Position numbers and translations under genes: made by a program
Shown here: positions 17,221-26,253 of the stretch, one piece after another
Layout: the number at the start of each line of letters is the position of its first letter
Position numbering within the stretch: the stretch's first letter is position 1
Origin: Oceanobacillus damuensis
Lineage (GTDB): Bacteria; Bacillota; Bacilli; Bacillales; Amphibacillaceae
Assembly (NCBI RefSeq): GCF_001618145.1
Contig: NZ_KV392042.1
Span: 207,279-271,278 of the forward strand
Direction of reading: 5' to 3'
Length of the DNA: 64,000 nucleotides
Notes under the pieces: model-generated
Databases searched by the model: none
What the model was told of the DNA's origin: nothing
Seen by the model: the letters and a program-made list of their open reading frames with translations, nothing else

Positions 17221-17475
17221 ATGTTACAGGACAAGGATATGGTTAATGATTACTTGGCTGGATTAAATGCCAGCCTTACAGGTTATGCAGGCTATATTAG
17301 CGAAGCAAATAATCCAGAACTTCGGCAGACTTTAATTCAATTAAGAAACCAAGATGAGGCGCGCCAAAGAGCAGTATATGATTACGCTCTCCAAAAGGGA
17401 TACTATCAGCCAGCAGCCCCGGCTTCCCAAGAAGTTGTTCAACAGTTAAAAACACAGTTATCTTCTGGACAGTAA
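17221..17475 (+). CDS. CotF-family spore coat protein
   Basis: An 84-aa protein with DMVNDYLAGLNASLTGYAGYI, NPELRQTLIQLRNQDE, and YALQKGYYQPAAPA, the pattern of the coat protein F family (PF07875), in which a ferritin-like helix pair ends in a GYY-P motif. RBS GGGAGG precedes the ATG. It is the second gene of a two-gene operon that ends at a strong terminator. Confidence 0.85.
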   Translation: MLQDKDMVNDYLAGLNASLTGYAGYISEANNPELRQTLIQLRNQDEARQRAVYDYALQKGYYQPAAPASQEVVQQLKTQLSSGQ

Positions 17476-17494
17476 ATAACAGATTTAATATTAG

Positions 17495-17526
17495 AGCCGA
17501 CTCTCTGGTGAAAGAGAGTCGGCTTT
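17495..17526. terminator. two-way intrinsic terminator
   Basis: AGCCGACTCTC and GAGAGTCGGCT form an 11-bp perfect stem with an 8-base loop, between the coat operon and the convergent ydhK-like gene. Confidence 0.85.
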
Positions 17527-17546
17527 CTGAATTTATCTTATTATTT

Positions 17547-18176
17547 TTACTCAGCAGATAGCTCGCTTTCCGTAACCCATTTGTGATTGGTTACTTCTTC
17601 ACCATCCGTAGTTGTAAAGTCAACCATGTATACTGTCGTCTCTTCCGCAGTGTCAATTGTTGCGGTAGCTCCTTCCATTCCTTCCATATGGTCTGCCTGC
17701 AACGTGACTTCCTCACCAGGCTCGAAGGATTCTTCTCCAGCATCCGCAATTTCCTCATGGATTACCCATTTATGGTTCTCGACAGGTTCACCGCCTGTTG
17801 TTGGTGTATAGGAAACCGAATATACTGTTGTATCATAGGCACCTGCAATGGTTGCTTCTGCACCTTCCATACCAGACATGTGATCCGCTTGGATAATAGC
17901 CTGACTGCCGACTTCATAGGTAGGATTTTCTGCTTCTTCCAGGCCTTCAGGGACTTCACCTGAACCGGAATGATCCATATGCCCGTGAGAATCAGAGTCT
18001 GAATCTCCGTTTTCTTCAGTATCGGTATCAGTGTCAGTGTCAGTATCTGTTTCAACTTCTGTATTTTCCTCCGGAGCATTTTCTTCTTCTGCCGCATCCT
18101 GTCCACATGCAGCTAAAGTAAATACAGCTACCAGAGAAATAAATCCAATCAGTATGTTTTTAAATTTCATCTTCAA
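17547..18176 (-). CDS. ydhK: YdhK-like lipoprotein with two DUF1541 repeats
   Basis: A 209-aa lipoprotein: signal peptide and lipobox LAAC, an acidic linker with a run of Thr-Asp dipeptides (TDTDTDTDTDT), a His-rich patch HGHMDHSG, then two tandem DUF1541 units. Each contains ADHMxGMEGAxATI, TTVYxVxxT and NHKWV. The family is predicted to sit on the outer face of the membrane and may bind metal (His/Met clusters), as it is often linked with copper genes; the role is not proven. Monocistronic. Confidence 0.85.
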   Translation of the reverse strand: MKMKFKNILIGFISLVAVFTLAACGQDAAEEENAPEENTEVETDTDTDTDTDTEENGDSDSDSHGHMDHSGSGEVPEGLEEAENPTYEVGSQAIIQADHMSGMEGAEATIAGAYDTTVYSVSYTPTTGGEPVENHKWVIHEEIADAGEESFEPGEEVTLQADHMEGMEGATATIDTAEETTVYMVDFTTTDGEEVTNHKWVTESELSAE

Positions 18177-18434
18177 GCTCCTCTCTATTGGGAATTATTA
18201 GTACATTACCCAAAAAGTGTGCAAATTATTTGCAGTGTCTGTGACAATCTTATGAAATCATCCTTTCCTTGGCAAGTAGTAAAGTGTAGACTTACCAACA
18301 TGCATAAGGGAAACGAAGCTTTCGATTAGATATTTCCCTAACGTAACTATTGCCTATATTCTTGAACTGGGTGTAGTATAAGAGTGAAATTTTTCTTAAA
18401 AGTATGTTAATAATCAGTAGAGAGGAAGATCTTT

Positions 18435-18886
18435 TTGGCAACAATTCAACGTGCAAGCAAGGGAGATGCAAGTGAAATACTGGCTATCCAAAAGCTGGCT
18501 TATATTAGTGAAGCAGAACTGTATAATGATTATGAAATTATGCCTCTTAAGGAAGATATGGAGACTGCATTGAATTCATTTGATAAGAATATAGTGCTTA
18601 AATACATCAATGACGAAGGAAAAATTGTTGGCTCGGTAAGGGCTTACGAGGAAAATGGAGAATGTCATATTAACAAACTGATGGTACATCCTGATTATCA
18701 AAATCAAGGTATAGGAAGAAAATTATTGGAAGAAATAAAACGTATTTTAAAGATGTTACCTTTAAGTTATTTACAGGCAGTCTATCTTCGAAAAATATTG
18801 CTTTATATGAAAAGCTTGGTTATAAAGGCTATAAAACAGGTAAGCTTGATGTTGAAGATACAGTCTTTTTATTTATGGAAAAGTAA
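18435..18886 (+). pseudogene. GNAT N-acetyltransferase, frameshifted
   Basis: TTG start after AGAGGAAG. The N-terminal two thirds are a clear GNAT domain: MATIQRASKGDASEILAI, VGSVRAYEENG, INKLMVHPDYQNQGIGRKLL (acetyl-CoA loop Q-x-x-G-I-G). Near 18750 the frame is lost; the next frame carries the expected rest, FKLFTGSLSSKNIALYEKLG then GYKTGKLDVEDTVFLFMEK and a stop at 18886. One base is missing. The unshifted frame runs on to 18995 as nonsense. Confidence 0.75.
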
Positions 18887-19155
18887 AGACCTTAAGCGAA
18901 ATAATGATGTCAACTCAATATGCACTACAGGGAATGAGTATTTTTTTAACGAACCTGATTTTTTCGTTAGTCCGTTTCCGTTACTTATGTATTAAAAGCA
19001 TGCATTCCGCTACTTAAAGCTACGTATGGAAAATACAACGGAGGGATACATGGGAAAAATAGAATAAGTGTCATAGATATTTGAGCTGTCCAACTTATAG
19101 AAAGTTTCCTTTTGGGAATGTTATATAGTAACACCCTAATGAAAGGAAATTGTCT

Positions 19156-21201
19156 ATGAATGATAAACCTAATAAGAATGAAAATAGGAAACAAGAACAG
19201 CTGGAACAGTTTAAGGTTGATGATACTAACAAGAAATTGACGACAAATCAGGGTCTGAAGGTTTCTGAAGATGGTTTATCATTAACGGCTGGGGAACGTG
19301 GGCCTACGTTAATGCAGGACTTTCATTTCCGGGAGAAAATGACCCATTTTGACCATGAGCGAATTCCGGAGCGAGTAGTACATGCGAGAGGCACTGCGGC
19401 ACATGGAGAATTTGAAGTCTATGAGTCCATGAAACCTTATACGAAGGCTAAATTTTTACAGGATCCTAATGTGAAAACACCGGTATTTGTTCGTTTTTCC
19501 ACTGTAGTCGGTTTTCGTGGATCAGCGGATACGGTTCGGGATGTGCGAGGTTTTGCTACGAAATTTTATACGGATGAAGGCAACTATGATTTGGTTGCGA
19601 ATAATATGCCTGTATTCTTTATACAGGATGGAATTAAATTTCCTGATATTGTTCATGCGATTAAACCAGAACCACATAATGAAATCCCGCAGGCATCTGG
19701 TGCACACGATACATTTTGGGATTTTGTTGCCAATAATCAGGAATCCGCACATCAAGTCATGTGGCTGATGTCTGATCGGGCGATCCCGAGAAGCTTTCGG
19801 ATGATGCAGGGATTTGGCATTCATGCATTCCGTTTTGTGAATGATGAGGGGAAAGCACATTTTGTAAAGTTCCACTGGATACCGAAGCTTGGTGTGCATT
19901 CCCTTGTATGGGATGAAGCGCAAAAGATTGCCGGTAAGGATCCTGATTTTAACCGGAGGGATTTGTACGATTCCATTGAGATGGGGAATTTTCCGGAATA
20001 TGAATTAGGTGTGCAGATCATTGAGGAAAAGGATGAATTTGCCTTTGATTTTGATGTTCTTGATTCAACGAAAATATGGCCGGAAGAAGATGTTCCGCTT
20101 AAAATTATCGGGAAGCTGACATTGAATCGAAACGTCGATAACTTCTTCGCGGAAACAGAACAGGTTGCTTTTCACCCGGGGCATGTCGTCCCAGGGATTG
20201 ATTTTACGAATGATCCTTTATTGCAGGGTCGTTTATTTTCTTACACAGATACACAGCTTATTCGTTTGGGTGGTCCGAATTTCCATGAAATCCCAATTAA
20301 TAAGCCGGTATGTCCGTTTCATAATAACCAGCGAGACGGGTATCATAGACAAACAATTAATAAAGGTAAGGTTGCCTACCGAAATAATTCACTTGCTGCG
20401 AATACACCTGCTCCTGCAACAGAGGAAGAAGGGGGATTTGCACATTATCAGGAAAAGGTGGAAGGGAATATCGTTCGCTCAAGAAGTGCGAGCTTTAATG
20501 ACCACTTTTCCCAGGTGAAACTGTTTTGGAATAGTATGAGCCCTACCGAGAAACAACATATAATTGATGCATTCAGTTTTGAATTGGGGCATGTGAAGGA
20601 TAAATCTGTAAGACAGCAAGTAGTGGATATGTATGCGAATGTTGATCTGGCTTTAGCCACAGAAGTCGCAAGAAACATCGGAGCAACTATCCCGGTTGCA
20701 GAGGGGTCAAAAGTAACAAAATCCTCACCAGCGCTAAGTCAGGAAAACACAATCAAAACGCCTGCCGGTCGAAAAGTTGGCGTTATCATACAAAATGGCT
20801 ACAATGACTCAGAAGTGAAGGATATTTTGCAAGGATTGAACCTGGCTGGGATTGCGTATGAAACGGTCAGTGATAAACAAGGTGTTGTGACAGGGATAAA
20901 TAAAGTTGATATCATGGTGGATCACACGTTTTCTACAACAGACCCGGTTTTATATGATGCAATCTATCTCGTAGGTGGAGCTAACATCGACAGCACTTTT
21001 TATAAAAACTCCAATTACTTTGCTAAAGAAGCATTCAAACATTATAAACCTGTTGGAGCTACACATGGTGGGATACAATGGTTGGAAGAAAATGATATGC
21101 TCGAAAGCCCTGGAGTTGTAACAGGGAACAATAAAGACTTTACAGAGAAGTTTATTCAAGCTATTGCAATGCATAGGCATTGGAGTCGTCAAGTAGTTTA
21201 A
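19156..21201 (+). CDS. katE: large-subunit catalase (HPII/KatE type)
   Basis: A haem catalase of 681 aa that breaks down hydrogen peroxide. It is the large clade-2 type: core catalase fold plus a C-terminal class I glutamine-amidotransferase-like domain (from about residue 530, GRKVGVIIQNGYND). Catalytic His lies in RVVHARGTAAHGEFEVYE, catalytic Asn in NNMPVFFIQDGIKFPD, and the proximal haem Tyr in LFSYTDTQLIRLG. ATG 19156 has AAAGGA 8 bases upstream and is preferred over TTG 19150. In Bacillus the large KatE is a sigma-B stress gene, but I could not find a convincing sigma-B site here. A repeat hairpin follows the stop. Confidence 0.95.
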   Translation: MNDKPNKNENRKQEQLEQFKVDDTNKKLTTNQGLKVSEDGLSLTAGERGPTLMQDFHFREKMTHFDHERIPERVVHARGTAAHGEFEVYESMKPYTKAKFLQDPNVKTPVFVRFSTVVGFRGSADTVRDVRGFATKFYTDEGNYDLVANNMPVFFIQDGIKFPDIVHAIKPEPHNEIPQASGAHDTFWDFVANNQESAHQVMWLMSDRAIPRSFRMMQGFGIHAFRFVNDEGKAHFVKFHWIPKLGVHSLVWDEAQKIAGKDPDFNRRDLYDSIEMGNFPEYELGVQIIEEKDEFAFDFDVLDSTKIWPEEDVPLKIIGKLTLNRNVDNFFAETEQVAFHPGHVVPGIDFTNDPLLQGRLFSYTDTQLIRLGGPNFHEIPINKPVCPFHNNQRDGYHRQTINKGKVAYRNNSLAANTPAPATEEEGGFAHYQEKVEGNIVRSRSASFNDHFSQVKLFWNSMSPTEKQHIIDAFSFELGHVKDKSVRQQVVDMYANVDLALATEVARNIGATIPVAEGSKVTKSSPALSQENTIKTPAGRKVGVIIQNGYNDSEVKDILQGLNLAGIAYETVSDKQGVVTGINKVDIMVDHTFSTTDPVLYDAIYLVGGANIDSTFYKNSNYFAKEAFKHYKPVGATHGGIQWLEENDMLESPGVVTGNNKDFTEKFIQAIAMHRHWSRQVV

Positions 21202-21210
21202 GAATCCAAT

Positions 21211-21250
21211 TTCGGGGAGTGCCAGGTCGAGTGCCTGTCACTCCCCGATT
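21211..21250. repeat. dispersed short repeat, copy 2, in inverted hairpin form
   Basis: CGGGGAGTG (21213) and CACTCCCCG (21239) with inner CAGG/CCTG pair into a 14-bp stem with one mismatch. The right arm GTGCCTGTCACTCCCCG is the same core as the elements at 12984 and 35621. It lies just after katE and may serve as its terminator. Confidence 0.65.
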
Positions 21251-21390
21251 TAAAATTACGTAAGTATTTGATTTATTGGCCGCTCCGTGTTTGACAAAAT
21301 AACTTACAGACCAAACTTGGGAGATTCCTGATGGATTCCTGCAAAAAGGGAACACTTCATGTAAAGAATTATTTAGGGGTGTTTTTTATC

Positions 21391-22359
21391 ATGACATTCG
21401 TAAGACTCGGATACTCTGCCATTAGTACCCATCTTAAAAATAGCTCCACATCAAAAACAATGACATATACAAGATTTTTACAGATTAAAGACCGGGAAGC
21501 TGCAATCCATAAACTTGAAGAAATTTCAAATGCCAATCTGATGAACTTATTACGTCTGCTCCGTTATAATGTGGCTAATGATATTTTATTTTACCGTATA
21601 TCATCAAAACTAATTCCTTTGGCTGATCATGAAGATACTTCTGACTGGAATTATATGGAGCCCTTAAAAGATTCTTTAGTAAAGCTTCAGTCCTTTCTAA
21701 GCGAGCATCCTAATCTGCGTGTCGACTTTCACGCAGATCATTTTGTACTGATCAATTCACCAACAAAGCATGTTTTAATAAATTCCATCAAGACGTTGCG
21801 TATGCACCATCGTATTTTAAAAGGGTTGAGGATTGCTCCGGAGCATCGCTGCATTATGCACGTGGGTGGTGGCTATGGTGATAAAGAAAAGGCGTTGGAA
21901 CAGTTTATCCAGAATTGGGCTCTCGTATCATCAGACTTGCAAAAAATGATTATTCTGGAAAATGACGACAAGACTTTTTCTTTATTGGATACCTTATATC
22001 TTTGTGAAAAATTATCGATTCCTATGGTTTTTGACTATCATCACCATCTGGCTAACCATGCAGACGCAGACTGGCTGAAACAATGGGAGCGGGTAATCGA
22101 TACGTGGCAATTTTCCAATCTCCCGATAAAGATGCATATCTCAAGTCCAAAATCGGAACAGCAATTTCGGGCGCATGCCGACTATGTGGACATCGATATG
22201 TTTATGGCGTTTTTAAATAATATAAAGGGCAGTGTGGATCAGATCGATTGTATGATTGAAGCAAAACAGAAGGATGAGGCATTGTTTAGGCTAATGAAGG
22301 ATCTGAAAAACCGTCCCGAGATTGAAATTGTTGACGGTGGGAGTTTTTATGTCAACTGA
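21391..22359 (+). CDS. uvsE: UV DNA damage endonuclease
   Basis: UVDE-type repair enzyme of 322 aa that nicks DNA 5' to UV photoproducts, a light-damage route separate from UvrABC. The TIM-barrel motifs are visible: VRLGYSAIST, LYRISSK-like FYRISSKLIPLA, DFHADHFVLINSP, HVGGGYGDKEKA, LENDDKTFS, FDYHHHLAN, HISSPKSEQQFRAHADYVD, and IEAKQKDEAL, covering the metal-binding His/Glu/Asp set. ATG 21391 follows TAGGGGTG; the in-frame extension upstream is not conserved. Full length. In Bacillus uvsE is spore-related. Confidence 0.92.
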   Translation: MTFVRLGYSAISTHLKNSSTSKTMTYTRFLQIKDREAAIHKLEEISNANLMNLLRLLRYNVANDILFYRISSKLIPLADHEDTSDWNYMEPLKDSLVKLQSFLSEHPNLRVDFHADHFVLINSPTKHVLINSIKTLRMHHRILKGLRIAPEHRCIMHVGGGYGDKEKALEQFIQNWALVSSDLQKMIILENDDKTFSLLDTLYLCEKLSIPMVFDYHHHLANHADADWLKQWERVIDTWQFSNLPIKMHISSPKSEQQFRAHADYVDIDMFMAFLNNIKGSVDQIDCMIEAKQKDEALFRLMKDLKNRPEIEIVDGGSFYVN

Positions 22360-22498
22360 GCAGTCAAGGTAGGGTGATTAGCTTTATTGTTGCTGAAACG
22401 CTCATTTTATATCTGTATCGGCTCTCTTCCCATACATCTATGTCTAAAATGATAATTCCCTATGTATTATCGGTTTTAACTGCTAATTGGGTAATGGC

Positions 22499-23038
22499 TT
22501 ATTTCGTAAAATGATTTGCATAGGAGCTCGCCACAAAGGAATCCGGTTTGATTTTAGGTTCGATGCCTAATGTTTCCATTCGTAAAACCATCTCATTAAC
22601 AAAGATTTTAGTTTTATTTCTGTTTCCCGCTCCGATATCGATATGCCCTTCAATTGTGAAGGACGCTCCCTTATAAATATTCGGCAGGACAATATCAATA
22701 AGCTGCTCCTTCCTATCCTCGGAAAACATGGATACTACTTCCTCCGTTAATGTTGTTTCAAAAGAAATCCTCTCATGAAGATTGATTAATTTTCTTGGTA
22801 CGATTACTTTTCGGATACATGCCCATGCGCCTTTTGTTTCGCAATGAATGACAACGCCTGTAATAAACCTTGTATGATCTGGATGGACCTGTGAATCAGT
22901 GCCGAACATTAACTTGTAGCATCCACCCGGATCTTTATACATAAATCGTTTGATATTTTGAAACACCTGACCGAACGACATATTCTTCTCGCTTAAATTT
23001 TGAAATGTAATAGTTGAACTCTTTGTCATAATGTTCAA
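22499..23038 (-). CDS. ykuK: YkuK-like RNase H-fold protein (DUF458)
   Basis: A 180-aa protein of the DUF458/YkuK family, which is predicted to have an RNase H-like fold. Signature stretches are NLSEKNMSFGQVFQNI, LMFGTDSQVHPDHTRFITGV, GAWACIRKVIVPR, VLPNIYKGASFTIEGHIDIG and the C-terminal SFVASSYANHFTK. The start is most likely TTG 23038, 5 bases after GGAGG; ATG 23029 is the alternative. Function is not established. Monocistronic, divergent from the SDR gene. Confidence 0.85.
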   Translation of the reverse strand: MNIMTKSSTITFQNLSEKNMSFGQVFQNIKRFMYKDPGGCYKLMFGTDSQVHPDHTRFITGVVIHCETKGAWACIRKVIVPRKLINLHERISFETTLTEEVVSMFSEDRKEQLIDIVLPNIYKGASFTIEGHIDIGAGNRNKTKIFVNEMVLRMETLGIEPKIKPDSFVASSYANHFTK

Positions 23039-23211
23039 ATGATCCTCCTTCGTAATCGGAAAGAAATTCACCAATTGCAATGTTTCTTAGTATGTTCGAT
23101 TCCTTATACTATAATTATAAGTATAAAATATTTTATAATTCCTAAAAGGAAGTAAAAATATTTTAATAGTATTGTGAGTGAGGAATTTATTTATATAAAA
23201 GGGGTGATGGG

Positions 23212-23760
23212 ATGCAACATGCACTAGTGGTTGGTGGAACAGGAATGTTGGCTGAAGCAACAATGTATTTGGTTAATCAAGGGTATTTCGTGTCTGTTAT
23301 TGCTCGAAGTCAAACACGGATGTGGCGGCTAATAAACGCGGCAAAGGACAGGTCAATGATTATACCTTTATATGTCGACTACAGAAATGAAAGCGAATTA
23401 AAAGAAGCGGTAAGGAAGACGATTCTGCAAAACGGGAATATCAATTTGGTTATAGCGTGGATTCATTCTGTTGCAGAGAATGCTCTTGAGATTATCAGCG
23501 ACGAGGTTGCCAGCATAGAAACATCATGGGATTTATTCCATATAGTTGGAAGCAGTAATGATTTGAATCATATGAAAAGAAAAGCTGAAGTTCCTGTAAA
23601 CTGTATATATCATCAGGTTCAGCTTGGATTCGTCATTGAGGGGACGAAATCAAGGTGGTTGACCCACAAGGAAATTTCTGAAGGGGTCATAAAAGCAATT
23701 AAAGAACGGAGGCTATTGCATATTGTAGGTACATTGGAGCCTTGGGAACGCAGACCATAA
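23212..23760 (+). CDS. short-chain dehydrogenase-like protein
   Basis: A 182-aa NAD(P)-binding Rossmann protein starting HALVVGGTGMLAEATMYLV (Gly-x-x-Gly-x-Leu/Ile cofactor loop), with FVSVIARSQTRM as the second strand and a short C-terminal part. It is shorter than typical SDRs (about 250 aa) and lacks an obvious YxxxK, having YHQVQLGF instead, so a regulatory or reduced enzyme is possible. RBS AAGGGGTGATGG. Confidence 0.75.
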   Translation: MQHALVVGGTGMLAEATMYLVNQGYFVSVIARSQTRMWRLINAAKDRSMIIPLYVDYRNESELKEAVRKTILQNGNINLVIAWIHSVAENALEIISDEVASIETSWDLFHIVGSSNDLNHMKRKAEVPVNCIYHQVQLGFVIEGTKSRWLTHKEISEGVIKAIKERRLLHIVGTLEPWERRP

Positions 23761-23888
23761 GTTAATGGGGGGTGTATTCAGAGGATAAAGAGGCCAAAGA
23801 GATCAAACTGCTCGAAAAAATAATTGATATCTATCATCAAAAATGTAGTAAAATTAATTGGAGATCAATAAATTAATTGGAGGTACAG

Positions 23889-24284
23889 ATGAAAGAAATT
23901 GTCATTGCATTAGCAGAAATCGTAAATAATGTACACGATATGATAATTGATATATTTGGCTTGCGTATGTCCGATAAAGAGCTTCATTTTTGGGTGATTG
24001 GATTTATAGGTATGATTACCTTCTTTTTTGTCTACTTCTTTTTTAAAATTCTTGAAAACTTGAAATGGAGTATTACCATCTTTTCATTCATTTATACGTT
24101 TACGGTTATGCTCGTACTGGTTTTTGCCATCGAATTGCAGCAGGCCATCACGAATCGTGGAAATATGGAGTTTGCGGATGCAGTCATGGGTTTATGGGGA
24201 TTTATTGTCATGTTTTTTGTCTATGCTGTACTAGCACTCATCATATACATTATCGTGAAGGTTGATCGTAAAAGAAAAAAGTAA
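23889..24284 (+). CDS. small polytopic membrane protein
   Basis: A 131-aa protein with three predicted membrane helices (about 36-57, 63-82, 99-125), an N-terminal helical segment (EIVIALAEIVNNVHDMIIDI) and a basic C-terminus VDRKRKK. ATG 23889 follows GGAGG by 6 bases. No family recognised. Followed by two hairpins before cydD. Confidence 0.65.
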   Translation: MKEIVIALAEIVNNVHDMIIDIFGLRMSDKELHFWVIGFIGMITFFFVYFFFKILENLKWSITIFSFIYTFTVMLVLVFAIELQQAITNRGNMEFADAVMGLWGFIVMFFVYAVLALIIYIIVKVDRKRKK

Positions 24285-24397
24285 TGTGATTGATATTCGT
24301 CCATGCTGACCGGGGACGTTATTGTGTGTGTGTTTTTTTTAAAAAGTGAAATTGCTCAACCTATAACATTAACTTTATATAGGTTATTGATATTTCA

Positions 24398-24428
24398 AAA
24401 AATGTCAAAGCACCAATTTGACATTTTT
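24398..24428 (+). terminator. hairpin with T-run after the membrane-protein gene
   Basis: AAAAATGTCAAA and TTTGACATTTTT form a perfect 12-bp stem whose right arm ends in T bases, so it can end transcription on either strand. Confidence 0.7.
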
Positions 24429-24431
24429 GTT

Positions 24432-24462
24432 AAACAAGGAAGATAAATTTACTTCCTTGTTT
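24432..24462 (+). terminator. second hairpin upstream of cydD
   Basis: AAACAAGGAAG and CTTCCTTGTTT form a perfect 11-bp stem only 3 bases after the first hairpin. It lies 60 bases before the cydD start; it may be a tandem terminator or part of a cydD leader. Confidence 0.55.
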
Positions 24463-24522
24463 TGCTTCATGTATACTTATGTGAAGGGATTCACTATGGT
24501 GTTTTCAATGGGAGGCACAGTA

Positions 24523-26253
24523 ATGGACAGACTGAAGCAATTGATGATGGAACAGAAAAGCAAGTTGATTTCCATGTTTATTTTGGCGGTATTATCAGGA
24601 TTTGCAATAATCGGTCAGGCTTATTTGTTTGTTATTATCGTTGACCGTATTTTCCTCAAAGGATACGGTTTTTCACAGGTTATACCCCTGTTAATTGGGT
24701 TGTTGGCAGTTCTGTTAACCAGAACGCTGTTCACCTATTTGAACCTCAGGACAGGAATTAAGATGGCTTCCACGATTAAGGGGAAGTTAAGGCGCTCCCT
24801 TTTAAATAAATATTCAAATAGTCCTTTGCAAGCCTCATTGCATGGACAATCAGGCCAGAAAGTCAGTGTGATGATGGACACGGTTGATGGAATCGATAGT
24901 TATTTCAGCAGTTACATTCCACAGGTAATCCAGTCAACGGTTATCCCCTTGATGCTGCTTGTTGTCATTTTCATGGAGCATTGGACCACTGGGATCATTA
25001 TTTTAATCACAGCGCCATTCATTCCGGTGTTTATGATGATTATCGGCTTTAAAACAAGGGATAAATCGGAAGAACAGTTTGATCAGATGGCTGCTTTTTC
25101 TGGAACTTTCCTTGATACACTACAAGGCTTGACCACACTTAAACTGTTTGGGAAATCGCAGCAGCAGAAAGAAAAAATCCGTAACAGCAGCCTCCGGTTT
25201 CGTGATACCACGATGGAAGTATTGAAGATAGCTTTCACCAATTCTCTGGCACTGGAATTTATTTCTATGCTCAGTGTCGGTCTTGTAGCACTTGAAATCG
25301 CAGTGCGTCTGATTATTTTTCAGGATATCACCTTTTTTACAGGTTTCCTCATGCTGATTATCGCCCCTGAGTTTTTTACCAAACTAAAAGATTTAGGCAG
25401 CGCCTTCCATACTGGCAGAACAAGTATGGGCGCAGCGAAGAAACTTGAAGAAGAATTGACCGAAACGATTCAAAATGTTGAATGGGGAAGTGTGCCCATC
25501 GTCTCCACCGAACCTCCACACATTGAACTCAATCAAGCTGGATTCAGCTATAATACCGATGGATTTGCATTAAGAAATATTACCCATGAGATCCAACCGT
25601 ACGAGCAGGTAGCGATTGTAGGCAAAAGTGGTTCCGGGAAATCGACAATGCTGAATATGATAGCTGGACTTATTTCACCCATGAATGGAGAAATTCGAAT
25701 CAATGGCAAAAAACGCGAACAGCTGCGGGAACATGATTGGTTTGATCATCTAAGTTATATTTCCCAGGATCCGTATTTATTTTCAGGAACCATCGCTGAT
25801 AATATAGCAATTGGTTCCAGTAAGGGAGCATCACGTACTGAAATTATCAAAGCTGCGGAGAAGGCTGGGATAGATATCCTGATTCAGTCACTTGATCATG
25901 GATATGATACCCAAATCGGTGAAGCGGGAAGGGGTATTTCCGTAGGGGAAAGACAACGGATTGCTGTTGCAAGGGCATTTCTCAAACGTCCATCCGTTAT
26001 CTTATTTGATGAACCAACTACAGGACTCGATCTGCAAACAGAGCAAATCCTGCAGGCATCGATAAAAGAGTTAGGTAAAAACTCAACTATCATTACAGTT
26101 GCCCACAGACTGCACACGATTAAAAATGCCGATAAGATTCTTCTGCTGGAAGATGGAGAATTAAGGGCTTCAGGTTCACATGAAGACTTGCTGAATTCAG
26201 ATGCAGTGTATCGGAAAATGGTAACCGTACAGCAGGGAGGGATGGCCCAATGA
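24523..26253 (+). CDS. cydD: thiol reductant ABC exporter, CydD subunit
   Basis: A 576-aa half-transporter: six membrane helices in the first 310 residues, then an ABC ATPase with Walker A (GKSGSGKST, about 400), Q-loop (YISQDPYLFSG), signature SVGERQRIAVARAF, Walker B VILFDEPT and the switch His (TVAHRL). The LSGxFxDTLQGLTTLKLFG motif (here FSGTFLDTLQGLTTLKLFG) marks CydD. With CydC it exports Cys/glutathione-type thiols, needed to assemble cytochrome bd. ATG 24523 follows GGAGG; the upstream open frame is non-conserved. In B. subtilis naming this is CydC. It overlaps the next gene by 4 bases. Confidence 0.93.
   Translation: MDRLKQLMMEQKSKLISMFILAVLSGFAIIGQAYLFVIIVDRIFLKGYGFSQVIPLLIGLLAVLLTRTLFTYLNLRTGIKMASTIKGKLRRSLLNKYSNSPLQASLHGQSGQKVSVMMDTVDGIDSYFSSYIPQVIQSTVIPLMLLVVIFMEHWTTGIIILITAPFIPVFMMIIGFKTRDKSEEQFDQMAAFSGTFLDTLQGLTTLKLFGKSQQQKEKIRNSSLRFRDTTMEVLKIAFTNSLALEFISMLSVGLVALEIAVRLIIFQDITFFTGFLMLIIAPEFFTKLKDLGSAFHTGRTSMGAAKKLEEELTETIQNVEWGSVPIVSTEPPHIELNQAGFSYNTDGFALRNITHEIQPYEQVAIVGKSGSGKSTMLNMIAGLISPMNGEIRINGKKREQLREHDWFDHLSYISQDPYLFSGTIADNIAIGSSKGASRTEIIKAAEKAGIDILIQSLDHGYDTQIGEAGRGISVGERQRIAVARAFLKRPSVILFDEPTTGLDLQTEQILQASIKELGKNSTIITVAHRLHTIKNADKILLLEDGELRASGSHEDLLNSDAVYRKMVTVQQGGMAQ

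Noticed and set aside
19021-19150. Sigma-B promoter for katE
   Set aside because: GTTT and GGGAAT are present but only 4 bases apart, not the 13-15 required.
22360-22498. Small gene between uvsE and ykuK
   Set aside because: No frame above 25 codons with an RBS.
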